Shown here piece by piece: positions 13,229 through 19,740 of a stretch of 20,112 bases of DNA (position 1 is the stretch's first letter; each line of letters opens with the position of its first letter). The notes beneath the pieces are model-generated. The model was not told the DNA's origin, searched no databases, and worked only from the letters and a program-made list of their open reading frames with translations. A program made the position numbers and the translations under genes. The stretch is from a virus: positions 1 to 20,112 of IMG/VR virus record IMGVR_UViG_3300006329_000093; one strand, written 5' to 3'.

Positions 13229-13961
13229 AGAACCATTTTTAGGTGGTGGGTCTGTTGCACTAGAAATTACAAAGAGATATCCTCATATAAAGGTTTGGGT
13301 CAATGACTTATACGAACCTCTATACAATTTCTGGTGCGAACTACAACATGATGGTGAGAAACTAAAGAAAGAATTGCTGAGTCTTAAGGAGGTACATTGT
13401 AACCAAGATTCAGCAAGATGTTTATTCCAAGAAATGAAGGAGATAATTAATGACGAAGAAAAATCTAACTTTGATCGTGCCCTCGCTTTTTATATCGTTA
13501 ATAAGTGTAGCTTCAGTGGTCTCACTGAGTCTTCATCATTTTCTGCACAAGCATCTGACTCCAACTTCTCAGTCAGAGGTATTGAAAGACTCATGGAATA
13601 CCAAGAACTTATCGAAAACTGGACAATCACAAACATAACATATGAAAGAATGTTAGTTAACGATTGGGATAATAAAGGGATATTTACATACATGGATCCA
13701 CCCTATGATATCAAAGACAATCTCTATGGTAAGAAGGGTGGTATGCATAAAAGATTTGATCACGATGAGTTTGCTAAGAACTGTGACGAGTATACTGCAC
13801 CTTTGTTGATCTCATACAATAGTTCTCAAATTGTCAAAGATCGTTTCAAGGAGTGGACAGTTGCGGAATTTGCACATACATACACCATGCGCTCTGTGGG
13901 ATGCTATAATATAGATCAAGCGTCTCGTAAGGAACTTGTCCTTTTAAATTATGAAGTGTGA
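13113..13961 (+). CDS. dam: Dam-type DNA adenine-N6 methyltransferase
   Basis: A 282-aa D12-class enzyme that transfers a methyl group from SAM to adenine N6. Motif I is LRYPGGKSRAVVKLL with the following FLGGGSVALEI (SAM binding), and the catalytic motif IV is YMDPPYD. SFSGLTESSSFSAQASDSNF is the typical loop between them. Length is normal for Dam (about 270-280). The likely target is GATC, but this is inferred from family; GATC sites are easy to find in this window, so no avoidance is evident. It may protect phage DNA against restriction or affect transcription. The ATG has only a weak Shine-Dalgarno; a better one belongs to an overlapping frame 31 nt upstream. Its end overlaps the next small gene by 11 nt. 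Confidence 0.88.
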   Translation: MATTQKSLKTPLRYPGGKSRAVVKLLQFLPDLTQVKEYREPFLGGGSVALEITKRYPHIKVWVNDLYEPLYNFWCELQHDGEKLKKELLSLKEVHCNQDSARCLFQEMKEIINDEEKSNFDRALAFYIVNKCSFSGLTESSSFSAQASDSNFSVRGIERLMEYQELIENWTITNITYERMLVNDWDNKGIFTYMDPPYDIKDNLYGKKGGMHKRFDHDEFAKNCDEYTAPLLISYNSSQIVKDRFKEWTVAEFAHTYTMRSVGCYNIDQASRKELVLLNYEV

Positions 13962-14094
13962 AGTAAAACTCTACGTTGCTGGCAGAGTCTATAGTGAATT
14001 TGTCGAAGCACGTGACTATCAAGAAGCACGTCAGGTTGCGGAAGTACGTAACCCACATGCTAAGGTAATGTCAGTAAATGCTGTATTCAAATGA
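13951..14094 (+). CDS. Hypothetical small protein, 47 aa
   Basis: Begins MKCEVKLYVAGRVYSEFVEA, followed by RDYQEARQVAEVRNPHAKVM and SVNAVFK. The strand-helix-strand pattern with VxLYVAGxVYxExVxARDYxEAR and a terminal AKVMSVNAVF looks like a compact conserved small phage protein, and it is well packed for its size. It overlaps dam by 11 nt, and its stop overlaps the next ATG (ATGA at 14091). Function unknown. Confidence 0.75.
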   Translation: MKCEVKLYVAGRVYSEFVEARDYQEARQVAEVRNPHAKVMSVNAVFK

Positions 14095-14195
14095 GCAAAA
14101 CAAATCTCCAAGAGAAAATTGTTTTAGCAAAAAAGCGAATCGATGAATTGCTTTTGCTCATAGAGCACTGGAAAAAAGCAGATAACAAAAAATGA
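14091..14195 (+). CDS. Hypothetical 34-aa helical peptide
   Basis: MSKTNLQEKIVLAKKRIDEL followed by LLLIEHWKKADNKK, a single amphipathic helix with leucine spacing that could form a coiled coil. The start overlaps the previous stop and the stop (14193-14195) overlaps the next ATG (14192). This unbroken chain of overlaps supports its being translated. No function can be suggested. Confidence 0.6.
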   Translation: MSKTNLQEKIVLAKKRIDELLLLIEHWKKADNKK

Positions 14196-14344
14196 TTATT
14201 GTTTACATCATCATCGGTCTTCTATTATTCCTAGTTGGATGGGGAGTCTATCTAACTTTTGGAGAAGGCAAAGAAGAACTTAAGGATCCAATCAAAGAAC
14301 ATGCTAAAATGCATGAACTGGGTATAGCACACAAACACGATTAA
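14192..14344 (+). CDS. PsbN-like single-pass membrane protein, 50 aa
   Basis: Residues 2-22 (IIVYIIIGLLLFLVGWGVYL) are a single membrane helix, followed by TFGEGKEELKDPIKEH. Cyanobacterial and plastid PsbN is a protein of about 43 aa with one N-terminal helix ending in a YxxFG motif, then a L-x-D-P-F-E-E-H motif. Here Y20-x-x-F23-G24, L30-K-D32-P33 and E36-H37 keep the same order and spacing. PsbN is needed for assembly or repair of the photosystem II reaction centre rather than being a stable subunit. The last 13 residues, including HELGIAHKHD, are an extra tail. The stop lies 1 nt before gp62. The assignment rests on short motifs; a generic small membrane protein is the alternative. Confidence 0.65.
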   Translation: MIIVYIIIGLLLFLVGWGVYLTFGEGKEELKDPIKEHAKMHELGIAHKHD

Positions 14345-14345
14345 C

Positions 14346-14741
14346 ATGTATCAACTGAAAGACTATCTTTATTCCATCAATCAATCTAAGAAGAACCTGA
14401 TGGTGGATGATGTTGATGCTGTGAAAAAATATACACCCTATGTCGTTAATAGATGTCTGTCGTCTTTCACAGATGCTATTCTATATGCCAATGAAATGAA
14501 TAAGTCTTCTCATCTTCCAAAGAAGATGCAGTACGACTTTTATATAAATAGTCTCAAGCCTAGGAAGCGTTTTTCGCCATGGGCACGTAAAGATTCTATT
14601 GATTATATTGAATTTGTAAAAGAGTATTATGATTATAATGATGATAAAGCTCTTCAAGCACTCAGAATTCTCACTAAGGATCAACTTGAACATATAAAAT
14701 ATTCATTGAGAAAGGGTGGAAAAAATGAGCGTCGAAACTGA
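14346..14741 (+). CDS. 62: Clamp loader small subunit gp62
   Basis: A 131-aa protein with the gp62 pattern of marine T4-like phages: LKDYLYSINQSKKNLM, then YTPYVVNRCLSSFTDAILYA, NEMNKSSHLPKKMQYDFYIN, and a C-terminal KALQALRILTKDQLEHIKYS. It is shorter than T4 gp62 (187 aa) but agrees with the cyanophage form as I know it. It pairs with gp44 (four copies of gp44 to one of gp62 in T4) to load gp45. It directly precedes and overlaps regA, preserving the T4 order 62-regA. It is separated from gp44 by a 63-aa gene, dam and three small genes. Confidence 0.85.
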   Translation: MYQLKDYLYSINQSKKNLMVDDVDAVKKYTPYVVNRCLSSFTDAILYANEMNKSSHLPKKMQYDFYINSLKPRKRFSPWARKDSIDYIEFVKEYYDYNDDKALQALRILTKDQLEHIKYSLRKGGKNERRN

Positions 14742-15150
14742 GATTCAGTGGAAACAATCTGACATGATTGAAGTAATGCTGAGTGAACCAGATGATTTCC
14801 TTAAGGTGAGAGAGACTCTAACTAGGATTGGAGTAGCATCTCGTAAAGAGAAAAAGATTTATCAGTCTTGCCATATTCTTCATAAGCAAGGTAAGTATTA
14901 CATAGTTCATTTCAAAGAACTGTTTGCTTTAGATGGTAAGAAAACAAATTTATCAAGCAACGATGTCCAACGTCGTAATAGAATCATCCAGTTGTTATCT
15001 GACTGGGGGTTGATTAAGATTGCTGATTCAACAAAGGTTACTGACTTAGCACCTCTTAATCAAATTAAGGTTCTAGCATTCAAAGAAAAGGATGACTGGA
15101 CATTAGAAAGTAAGTATAATATTGGAAGAAAGAAGTCTGAACCTTCATAA
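14725..15150 (+). CDS. regA: RegA translational repressor
   Basis: A homologue of T4 RegA, a small RNA-binding protein that represses translation of many early mRNAs by covering their ribosome binding sites. Strong family stretches are PDDFLKVRETLTRIGVAS, YQSCHILHKQGKYYIVHFKE and RIIQLLSDWGLIKIADST. I list ATG 14725 (141 aa), preceded by AAGGGTGG. However, T4 RegA aligns from MIEVMLSEPDDF, whose ATG is at 14764, so the shorter 128-aa form is quite possible. An in-frame GTG at 14716 is less likely. The gene overlaps the end of gp62, and its TAA overlaps the next ATG. In T4 it also represses its own mRNA; whether that holds here cannot be read from the sequence. Confidence 0.92.
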   Translation: MSVETEIQWKQSDMIEVMLSEPDDFLKVRETLTRIGVASRKEKKIYQSCHILHKQGKYYIVHFKELFALDGKKTNLSSNDVQRRNRIIQLLSDWGLIKIADSTKVTDLAPLNQIKVLAFKEKDDWTLESKYNIGRKKSEPS

Positions 15151-15884
15151 TGCAATTCCTCGATAATAATGATCTTAATCATCTTGTAATTCATAAACAA
15201 ACTGATAAGTTACACCGTTGGAAAACTTGGGAACCTAAGACACCGTTTGCACCTAATGTAGACGCACACCTTTATTGTGATAAGTATGAACCTTTACTTG
15301 CAAAAGAAATAAAGGTCATAGCAAATCAATCTTACTTGGGTCAGATAGAAGAAAGTAAATTTCTAACTGGTGCTAACTGGAAATCTTTGTGGACTAAGTA
15401 TAATGTTTTCTCTTGGTCTCATTCAGTTTTTAATGTATTAAGGGATAACATATACAATAGTTACGTTAAGTATTGTGAGTCACTTGAGTTTCCTGTTCTG
15501 GATAGAAAAGATATCTGGATTAGAGGATGGTTCACTAGACTAGAACAAGGACAAAATATTGGTATGCATTCACATGCCTTACATGAGAATGCTTTTGTTA
15601 GTGGCAACATGGCGTTGCATAATCTCAATCAAACCACTACTACAGATTACTGGATACCTTTGTTCAGTTTATATCATGGTTACTTTCATGTTAAAAATGA
15701 ACCAGGTTCTGTAACCTTCTTTCCTTCGTGGTTACAACATAGAGTTGATACTAATCCAAATCCAAAGGTTCGGTATACCCTAGCTTTCGATCTTTTTAAC
15801 GAATATAATTTTAAATATATCAGGAAAACCGAAACTTCTGATACGGATCTTGCGAAAATAATCCTGTTGTCAACTAAGTTATAG
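15150..15884 (+). CDS. Putative 2OG-Fe(II) oxygenase-like protein (HxH type)
   Basis: A 244-aa protein. The C-terminal half has the cupin-like pattern IWIRGWFTRLEQGQNIGMHS with H-S-H (iron-ligand position), then SGNMALHNL. Next come PGSVTFFPSWLQHRVDTNPN with the distal histidine, and RYTLAFDLF with the arginine expected to bind 2-oxoglutarate. This matches the group of 2OG oxygenases that use HxH rather than HxD, common in marine T4-like phages. The substrate is unknown. The N-terminal 100 residues are not informative. It sits between regA and hsp20, where T4 goes directly from regA to gene 43. The ATG overlaps the regA stop (TAATG). Confidence 0.75.
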   Translation: MQFLDNNDLNHLVIHKQTDKLHRWKTWEPKTPFAPNVDAHLYCDKYEPLLAKEIKVIANQSYLGQIEESKFLTGANWKSLWTKYNVFSWSHSVFNVLRDNIYNSYVKYCESLEFPVLDRKDIWIRGWFTRLEQGQNIGMHSHALHENAFVSGNMALHNLNQTTTTDYWIPLFSLYHGYFHVKNEPGSVTFFPSWLQHRVDTNPNPKVRYTLAFDLFNEYNFKYIRKTETSDTDLAKIILLSTKL

Positions 15885-15888
15885 TATG

Positions 15889-15896
15889 ATTAAATA
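15889..15896 (+). promoter_or_regulatory. Putative gp55-dependent late promoter element
   Basis: ATTAAATA resembles the T4 late promoter box TATAAATA and lies about 54 nt upstream of the hsp20 ATG, after the end of the oxygenase gene. The related string GATTAAATA occurs again at 16389-16397 upstream of the next gene. A sigma-70 reading (TTGTCA 15867-15872, N17, TTAAAT 15890-15895) is possible but weaker. Confidence 0.4.
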
Positions 15897-15899
15897 GTA

Positions 15900-15918
15900 G
15901 TGTCGCCTTCGGGGACAC
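15900..15918 (+). promoter_or_regulatory. UUCG-tetraloop hairpin in the hsp20 5' leader
   Basis: GTGTC (15900-15904) pairs with GACAC (15914-15918), CC (15906-15907) pairs with GG (15912-15913), and the loop is TTCG. One G (15905) is bulged. The C(UUCG)G loop is exceptionally stable in RNA. No T-run follows, so it is more likely a leader stabiliser than a terminator. Confidence 0.5.
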
Positions 15919-15949
15919 AATTTACACTCGCTTAATAAGGAGAACTATC

Positions 15950-16378
15950 ATGGAAAAGATACAAAGGTATCATGCTGCGGATCTACCACAGCTACTAGAA
16001 AGAATTAATAAGAACTCCATCGGAATGGAAGATTTTTTCGATGGGTTTTTTAATGCAACAACAGATAACTATCCACCATATAATTTGGTATCTGTAAACA
16101 ACATTGAATCCAGACTAGAAATTGCTCTTGCTGGTTTCAAGAAAGAAGAGGTTGCAGTTTACACAGAGTATGGTAAACTATTTGTAGAAGGCAAGAAAGA
16201 AAACACAGACACAGAAACTGAATATCATCACAGAGGACTAGCACAGAGATCTTTCAAGAGGTCATGGCATACTCCAGATGATGTAGAAATCAAGTCTGTT
16301 GAGTTTCAAGATGGTCTTCTCTCTGTCAGACTAGGGAAAATCATTCCAGAGCATCATGCAAGGAAAGATTGGCTTTGA
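15950..16378 (+). CDS. hsp20: Small heat-shock protein Hsp20 (alpha-crystallin family)
   Basis: A 142-aa small heat-shock protein. The alpha-crystallin domain covers about residues 45-130, beginning YNLVSVNNIESRLEIALAGF, with KKEEVAVYTEYGKLFVEGKK, and the closing strand EFQDGLLSVRLGKIIPE. The A-G-F...V...G...L-x-V motifs are typical. The N-terminal region contains a DFFDGFF aromatic segment, as in IbpA-like proteins. It would bind unfolding proteins, perhaps in virion assembly. AAGGAG (15937-15942) 7 nt before the ATG is one of the strongest ribosome binding sites of the window, and an upstream hairpin and late-type motif point to high, separately controlled expression. hsp20 is a common member of the marine T4-like core. 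Confidence 0.9.
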   Translation: MEKIQRYHAADLPQLLERINKNSIGMEDFFDGFFNATTDNYPPYNLVSVNNIESRLEIALAGFKKEEVAVYTEYGKLFVEGKKENTDTETEYHHRGLAQRSFKRSWHTPDDVEIKSVEFQDGLLSVRLGKIIPEHHARKDWL

Positions 16379-16379
16379 C

Positions 16380-16408
16380 TTGACAAGTGATTAAATATAA
16401 TGTATAAT
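16380..16408 (+). promoter_or_regulatory. Perfect sigma-70 promoter with embedded TTAAATA
   Basis: TTGACA (16380-16385) and TATAAT (16403-16408) with 17 nt between them match the housekeeping consensus at all 12 positions. GATTAAATA (16389-16397), a late-box-like string, lies within the spacer. Transcription would start near 16415, 18 nt before the ATG at 16433. It would drive the LSm-like genes and gp43. Confidence 0.8.
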
Positions 16409-16432
16409 AATAAAACCGTAGACTAATAAATT

Positions 16433-16885
16433 ATGACGGATTCAGCTGCAGGTGCTCAGTCTGCACCAATTCAACACAATATTCGCATCGTTACTTTAGC
16501 ATCAGGTGAGAACGTTATTTGTAACTTCTCTCAGGTTCGTGAGGAAGATAAGTTTGTAGCATATCAAATGTTATATCCTTTGATCACAGAGCTTGAGGTA
16601 GAGGGCAAAGAAGGTTCTCCCGATGCTGTGTATCGTGTGAACTATCGTCGTTGGAATGTTTTCACACCCTATGAAGACTTCCGAATTAACCCACAACATG
16701 TGGTGACTGCCATGCCTCCTAATCAGGAGATCATGACAAATTATGTACAGAAGTTGAAGGATGCTGGAGTTGATCTAAGCTTCCTACCTAATAATGGAGA
16801 GGATATTTTAAATGGCGGAGGAACAACAGGAGAGTCTAGTGCGGCTGCTGCTACTACAGGACCAGTGGCTGGTAGCACGAGTTGA
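16433..16885 (+). CDS. LSm-like protein with low-complexity tail, 150 aa
   Basis: Residues about 15-50 read NIRIVTLASGENVICNFSQV, then REEDKFVAYQMLYPLITELE. A second element (FRINPQHVVTAMPPNQEIMT, then NYVQKLK) follows at about 83-109. This strand arrangement (I-x-L-x-S-G-E ... P-L ... H-V-V-T-x-x-P) parallels the proteins at 277-675 and 16812-17078 and resembles an Sm/LSm barrel. The last 25 residues (GGGTTGESSAAAATTGPVAG) are low complexity and are encoded where the next gene starts in another frame. The ATG is 24 nt after a perfect promoter. An RNA-binding or assembly role is conceivable but unproven; the family is not named here with confidence. Confidence 0.8.
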   Translation: MTDSAAGAQSAPIQHNIRIVTLASGENVICNFSQVREEDKFVAYQMLYPLITELEVEGKEGSPDAVYRVNYRRWNVFTPYEDFRINPQHVVTAMPPNQEIMTNYVQKLKDAGVDLSFLPNNGEDILNGGGTTGESSAAAATTGPVAGSTS

Positions 16886-17078
16886 GGAACTAGGTGGTGT
16901 AGAGTTTGGTGATCCAGACTGTGTACTATACAAACCTAAAGAAGTAAAAGACGATGGTGAATTAATATCATGGCCTCCTCATTCTGAGGATGATGAAGTT
17001 GTTATACGATCATCTGATATACTGGTCTTGGTTAATCCAAGTAAAAAAGTTCTCGCTCGCTACATTGAATCTGAATGA
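16812..17078 (+). CDS. LSm-like small protein, 88 aa, overlapping the previous gene
   Basis: ATG 16812 is preceded by GGAGAGG (16797-16803) at a workable distance and overlaps the previous gene by 74 nt. After an odd N-terminus (MAEEQQESLVRLLLLQD) come the strand QWLVARVEELGG, FGDPDCVLYKPKEV, WPPHSEDDEVVIRSSDILVL and VNPSKKVLARYIESE. The order of elements matches the two other LSm-like proteins of the window. The D-P-D-C and W-P-P motifs look like conserved landmarks. Its stop overlaps the gp43 ATG (17075), so it is probably co-translated with the DNA polymerase. Function unknown. Confidence 0.8.
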   Translation: MAEEQQESLVRLLLLQDQWLVARVEELGGVEFGDPDCVLYKPKEVKDDGELISWPPHSEDDEVVIRSSDILVLVNPSKKVLARYIESE

Positions 17079-19564
17079 AGTTCTACACTAACGTTGAACA
17101 AGCTGGCAATCGCTTGCTAGTGCGTGGTTATGATGCAGGTAGCGCATTTTCATATAGGGTGAGTTTTAATCCCACCCTATATGTTCCTACAAAGAATTAT
17201 ACTGAGTGGCGTACACTCGAAGGAAAATGTGTAGAACCTATAAAGATGGGTTCTATTAATTCTGCTAAGGAATTTATCCAAGAGTATAAAGAAGTACCTG
17301 ATTTCGATATCTATGGTAACAGAAGGTATCTTTATCAGTACATTACAGAAGAACATCCAGAGGATGAGATTAAGTACGACACGTCTCGTATTAGAGTATT
17401 CAACATCGATATTGAAACTGCTGCTGAGAATGGGTTTCCCGATATCGAATCAGCAGACCAAGAAATCCTAGCGATCAGTATTAAGGACTCTTACACTGGT
17501 CGCATTGTTGTCTTTGGTGCAAGACCATTTGACAACAAGCATGATGATGTAGATTACATGCATTTCAGAACAGAAGAGTCCATGTTGACTTCATTCTTGG
17601 GTTACTGGAATGAAAATTGTCCTGACGTTATTACAGGTTGGAACGTACAACTGTTTGATATTCCCTATATTGCTAGGCGTATTGATAGGTTACTCGGTTC
17701 AAAAGCTGCTAAGAGTCTTAGTCCTTGGAAGCTTATATCTTCGAGGGAAATCTATATTAAAGGAAGAAAGCAAATCGCTTACGATCTTCCAGGAATTTCA
17801 ACTCTGGATTATCTCGAACTCTACCGAAAATTTACTTATACAAACCAAGAAAGCTATCGACTCGATCACATCTGTTTGGTTGAACTTGGAGAGAGAAAAC
17901 TAGATCACTCTGAGTATGATACTTTCAAAGAGTTTTATGAGAAGGACTGGCAGAAGTTTATTGATTATAATATCCATGACGTTCGTCTAGTTGATAAACT
18001 AGATGACAAGATGAAACTTCTAGACCTTGCGTTTACTATGGCATATGATGCTAAGGTAAACTATGAGGATGTATTCTCACAGGTACGTATGTGGGACAAC
18101 TACATTTACTGTGAGTTAAATAAAAGAAAAATTGCTATCCCTCCTAAGAAGGAAGCAACTAAAGATGCTAAGTATGCAGGTGCTTATGTCAAGGAACCGA
18201 AAGCAGGACGCTATGATTGGGTGGTTAATTTTGACCTTAATAGTCTGTATCCTCATCTCATTATGCAATATAATATTTCCCCAGAGACGCTCACAGATGA
18301 CAGACATCCAACAGTTACAGTTGATAAAATACTTCAACAAGAAGTAGAAATAGATGGTGACCTTGCTGTGTGTGCCAATGGAGCACAGTACAGGAGAGAT
18401 ATACAAGGGTTCTTGCCTTTGATGATGCAAAAGATGTATGACTCTAGGGTCATCTTCAAGAAGAAAATGATCAAGGCAAAGCAACAGTATGAAAAAACTC
18501 CTACTGTTGAACTGATGAAAGAGATTTCTCGCTGTAATAATATACAGATGGCAAAGAAGATCTCCTTAAATAGTGCCTATGGTGCTATTGGTAATGAACA
18601 CTTCCGTTATTATCGTCTTGCAAATGCTGAAGCAATTACTCTATCAGGACAAGTTTCTATCCGTTGGATAGAGAACAAGATGAATGCTTATCTAAATAAA
18701 CTGCTCACGACAGACAAGGTAGATTATGTCATTGCATCCGACACCGACTCAATATATCTTAATCTCGGACCTGTTGTTGATAAATTTTTTAGTAATAAGT
18801 CTGACGATAAGAATAAAATTGTTGAGTTACTTGATAAGGTCTGTAAAGATAAATTGGAACCGTTCATTAACGCATCGTATGAAGAACTGGCAACGTATGT
18901 TAATGCGTATGATCAAAAAATGATTATGAAACGTGAAAATATTGCAGATCGTGGTATATGGACAGCAAAAAAGAGATACATATTAAATGTATGGGACTCT
19001 GAGGGAGTCAGATATAAAGAACCCAAGATGAAAATTATGGGTCTGGAAACAGCGAGGTCTTCAACACCTCAATATTTTAGGGACAAGTTATATGCAGCTT
19101 TTAAGATCATTATCAGCAAAACAAATGATGAACTTATCACTTTTGTCAATGGTGTCAGAACAGAAACAAAAGAGCAAGGAACAGAAGGAGTCGCCTTCCC
19201 CAGAGGAGTTAACAACCTTGAAAAGTACCGCAGCAGAACTGACATCTATTGCAAAGGAACACCCATCCACGTCAGAGGAGCACTCCTCTACAACGATTTC
19301 GTCAGAAAAAACAAGTTAGAACATAAGTATCCATATATTCAAGAGGGAGAAAAGATCAAGTTCATTTACCTAAAGACACCAAATCCATTACATGAGAATT
19401 GTGTGTCATTTTTTAGCACTATCCCACCAGAAATGAACCTTGACAAATATGTTGACTATCAGTTACAATTTGAAAAGAGTTTCTTAGAACCTCTCAAAAA
19501 TGTGCTACAATGTGTGGGATGGACACACGAAAAGAAAATAACAATAGGGAGTTTCTTCGCATGA
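17075..19564 (+). CDS. 43: Family B DNA polymerase gp43
   Basis: An 829-aa replicative polymerase with proofreading exonuclease. Exo I is D112-I-E114 (FNIDIET), Exo II is GWNVQLFDIPYI (D195), and Exo III is YNIHD302. Polymerase motif A is D387-LNSLYP, motif B is KKISLNSAYGAIGN (about 494-507), and motif C is the catalytic D556-T-D558-S. The later KKRY-like site is TAKKRYILN. All catalytic residues are present. It is about 70 residues shorter than T4 gp43 (898). The C-terminus ITIGSFFA ends in aromatic residues, as expected for the clamp-binding tip that contacts gp45. Start and stop both overlap neighbouring genes (ATGA type). No intron, intein or split is visible. Confidence 0.97.
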   Translation: MKFYTNVEQAGNRLLVRGYDAGSAFSYRVSFNPTLYVPTKNYTEWRTLEGKCVEPIKMGSINSAKEFIQEYKEVPDFDIYGNRRYLYQYITEEHPEDEIKYDTSRIRVFNIDIETAAENGFPDIESADQEILAISIKDSYTGRIVVFGARPFDNKHDDVDYMHFRTEESMLTSFLGYWNENCPDVITGWNVQLFDIPYIARRIDRLLGSKAAKSLSPWKLISSREIYIKGRKQIAYDLPGISTLDYLELYRKFTYTNQESYRLDHICLVELGERKLDHSEYDTFKEFYEKDWQKFIDYNIHDVRLVDKLDDKMKLLDLAFTMAYDAKVNYEDVFSQVRMWDNYIYCELNKRKIAIPPKKEATKDAKYAGAYVKEPKAGRYDWVVNFDLNSLYPHLIMQYNISPETLTDDRHPTVTVDKILQQEVEIDGDLAVCANGAQYRRDIQGFLPLMMQKMYDSRVIFKKKMIKAKQQYEKTPTVELMKEISRCNNIQMAKKISLNSAYGAIGNEHFRYYRLANAEAITLSGQVSIRWIENKMNAYLNKLLTTDKVDYVIASDTDSIYLNLGPVVDKFFSNKSDDKNKIVELLDKVCKDKLEPFINASYEELATYVNAYDQKMIMKRENIADRGIWTAKKRYILNVWDSEGVRYKEPKMKIMGLETARSSTPQYFRDKLYAAFKIIISKTNDELITFVNGVRTETKEQGTEGVAFPRGVNNLEKYRSRTDIYCKGTPIHVRGALLYNDFVRKNKLEHKYPYIQEGEKIKFIYLKTPNPLHENCVSFFSTIPPEMNLDKYVDYQLQFEKSFLEPLKNVLQCVGWTHEKKITIGSFFA
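19484..19511 (+). promoter_or_regulatory. Possible extended -10 promoter inside the gp43 3' end
   Basis: TGCTACAAT (19503-19511) is an extended -10, with a weak TTAGAA (19484-19489) 16 nt upstream. A second candidate is TTGACA (19440-19445) with TACAAT (19464-19469) at an 18-nt spacing. Either could give separate transcription of the 59-aa gene and uvsX. Both lie in coding sequence, so chance matches are likely. Confidence 0.3.
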
Positions 19565-19740
19565 GTAAAACGGTTTGGACAGTAACGTATCAGGATAATC
19601 AAGTGGAAGCACTTAATGCTGAACAAGTGAAAGTTTTTGAAGACCGTGAAGCTGCTAGGTTTTATGCTCTTGAATTGTCAAAAAAATATGATTATATTAA
19701 TATGTACGAAAGTGAGGTTACAGACACATGGGTTTCTTAG
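19561..19740 (+). CDS. Hypothetical small protein, 59 aa
   Basis: ATG 19561 overlaps the gp43 stop (ATGA). The product begins [20 protein letters not shown], continues [20 protein letters not shown] and ends [19 protein letters not shown]. The pattern is a strand, a turn, a helix carrying [10 protein letters not shown], and a final strand. That helix motif resembles FENREDAFRYVNLL in the DUF3110-like protein at 4126-4440, so the two may share a fold. It overlaps the uvsX start by 13 nt. Function unknown; an earlier in-frame start at 19510 lies inside gp43 and is not favoured. Confidence 0.75.
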   Translation: MSKTVWTVTYQDNQVEALNAEQVKVFEDREAARFYALELSKKYDYINMYESEVTDTWVS

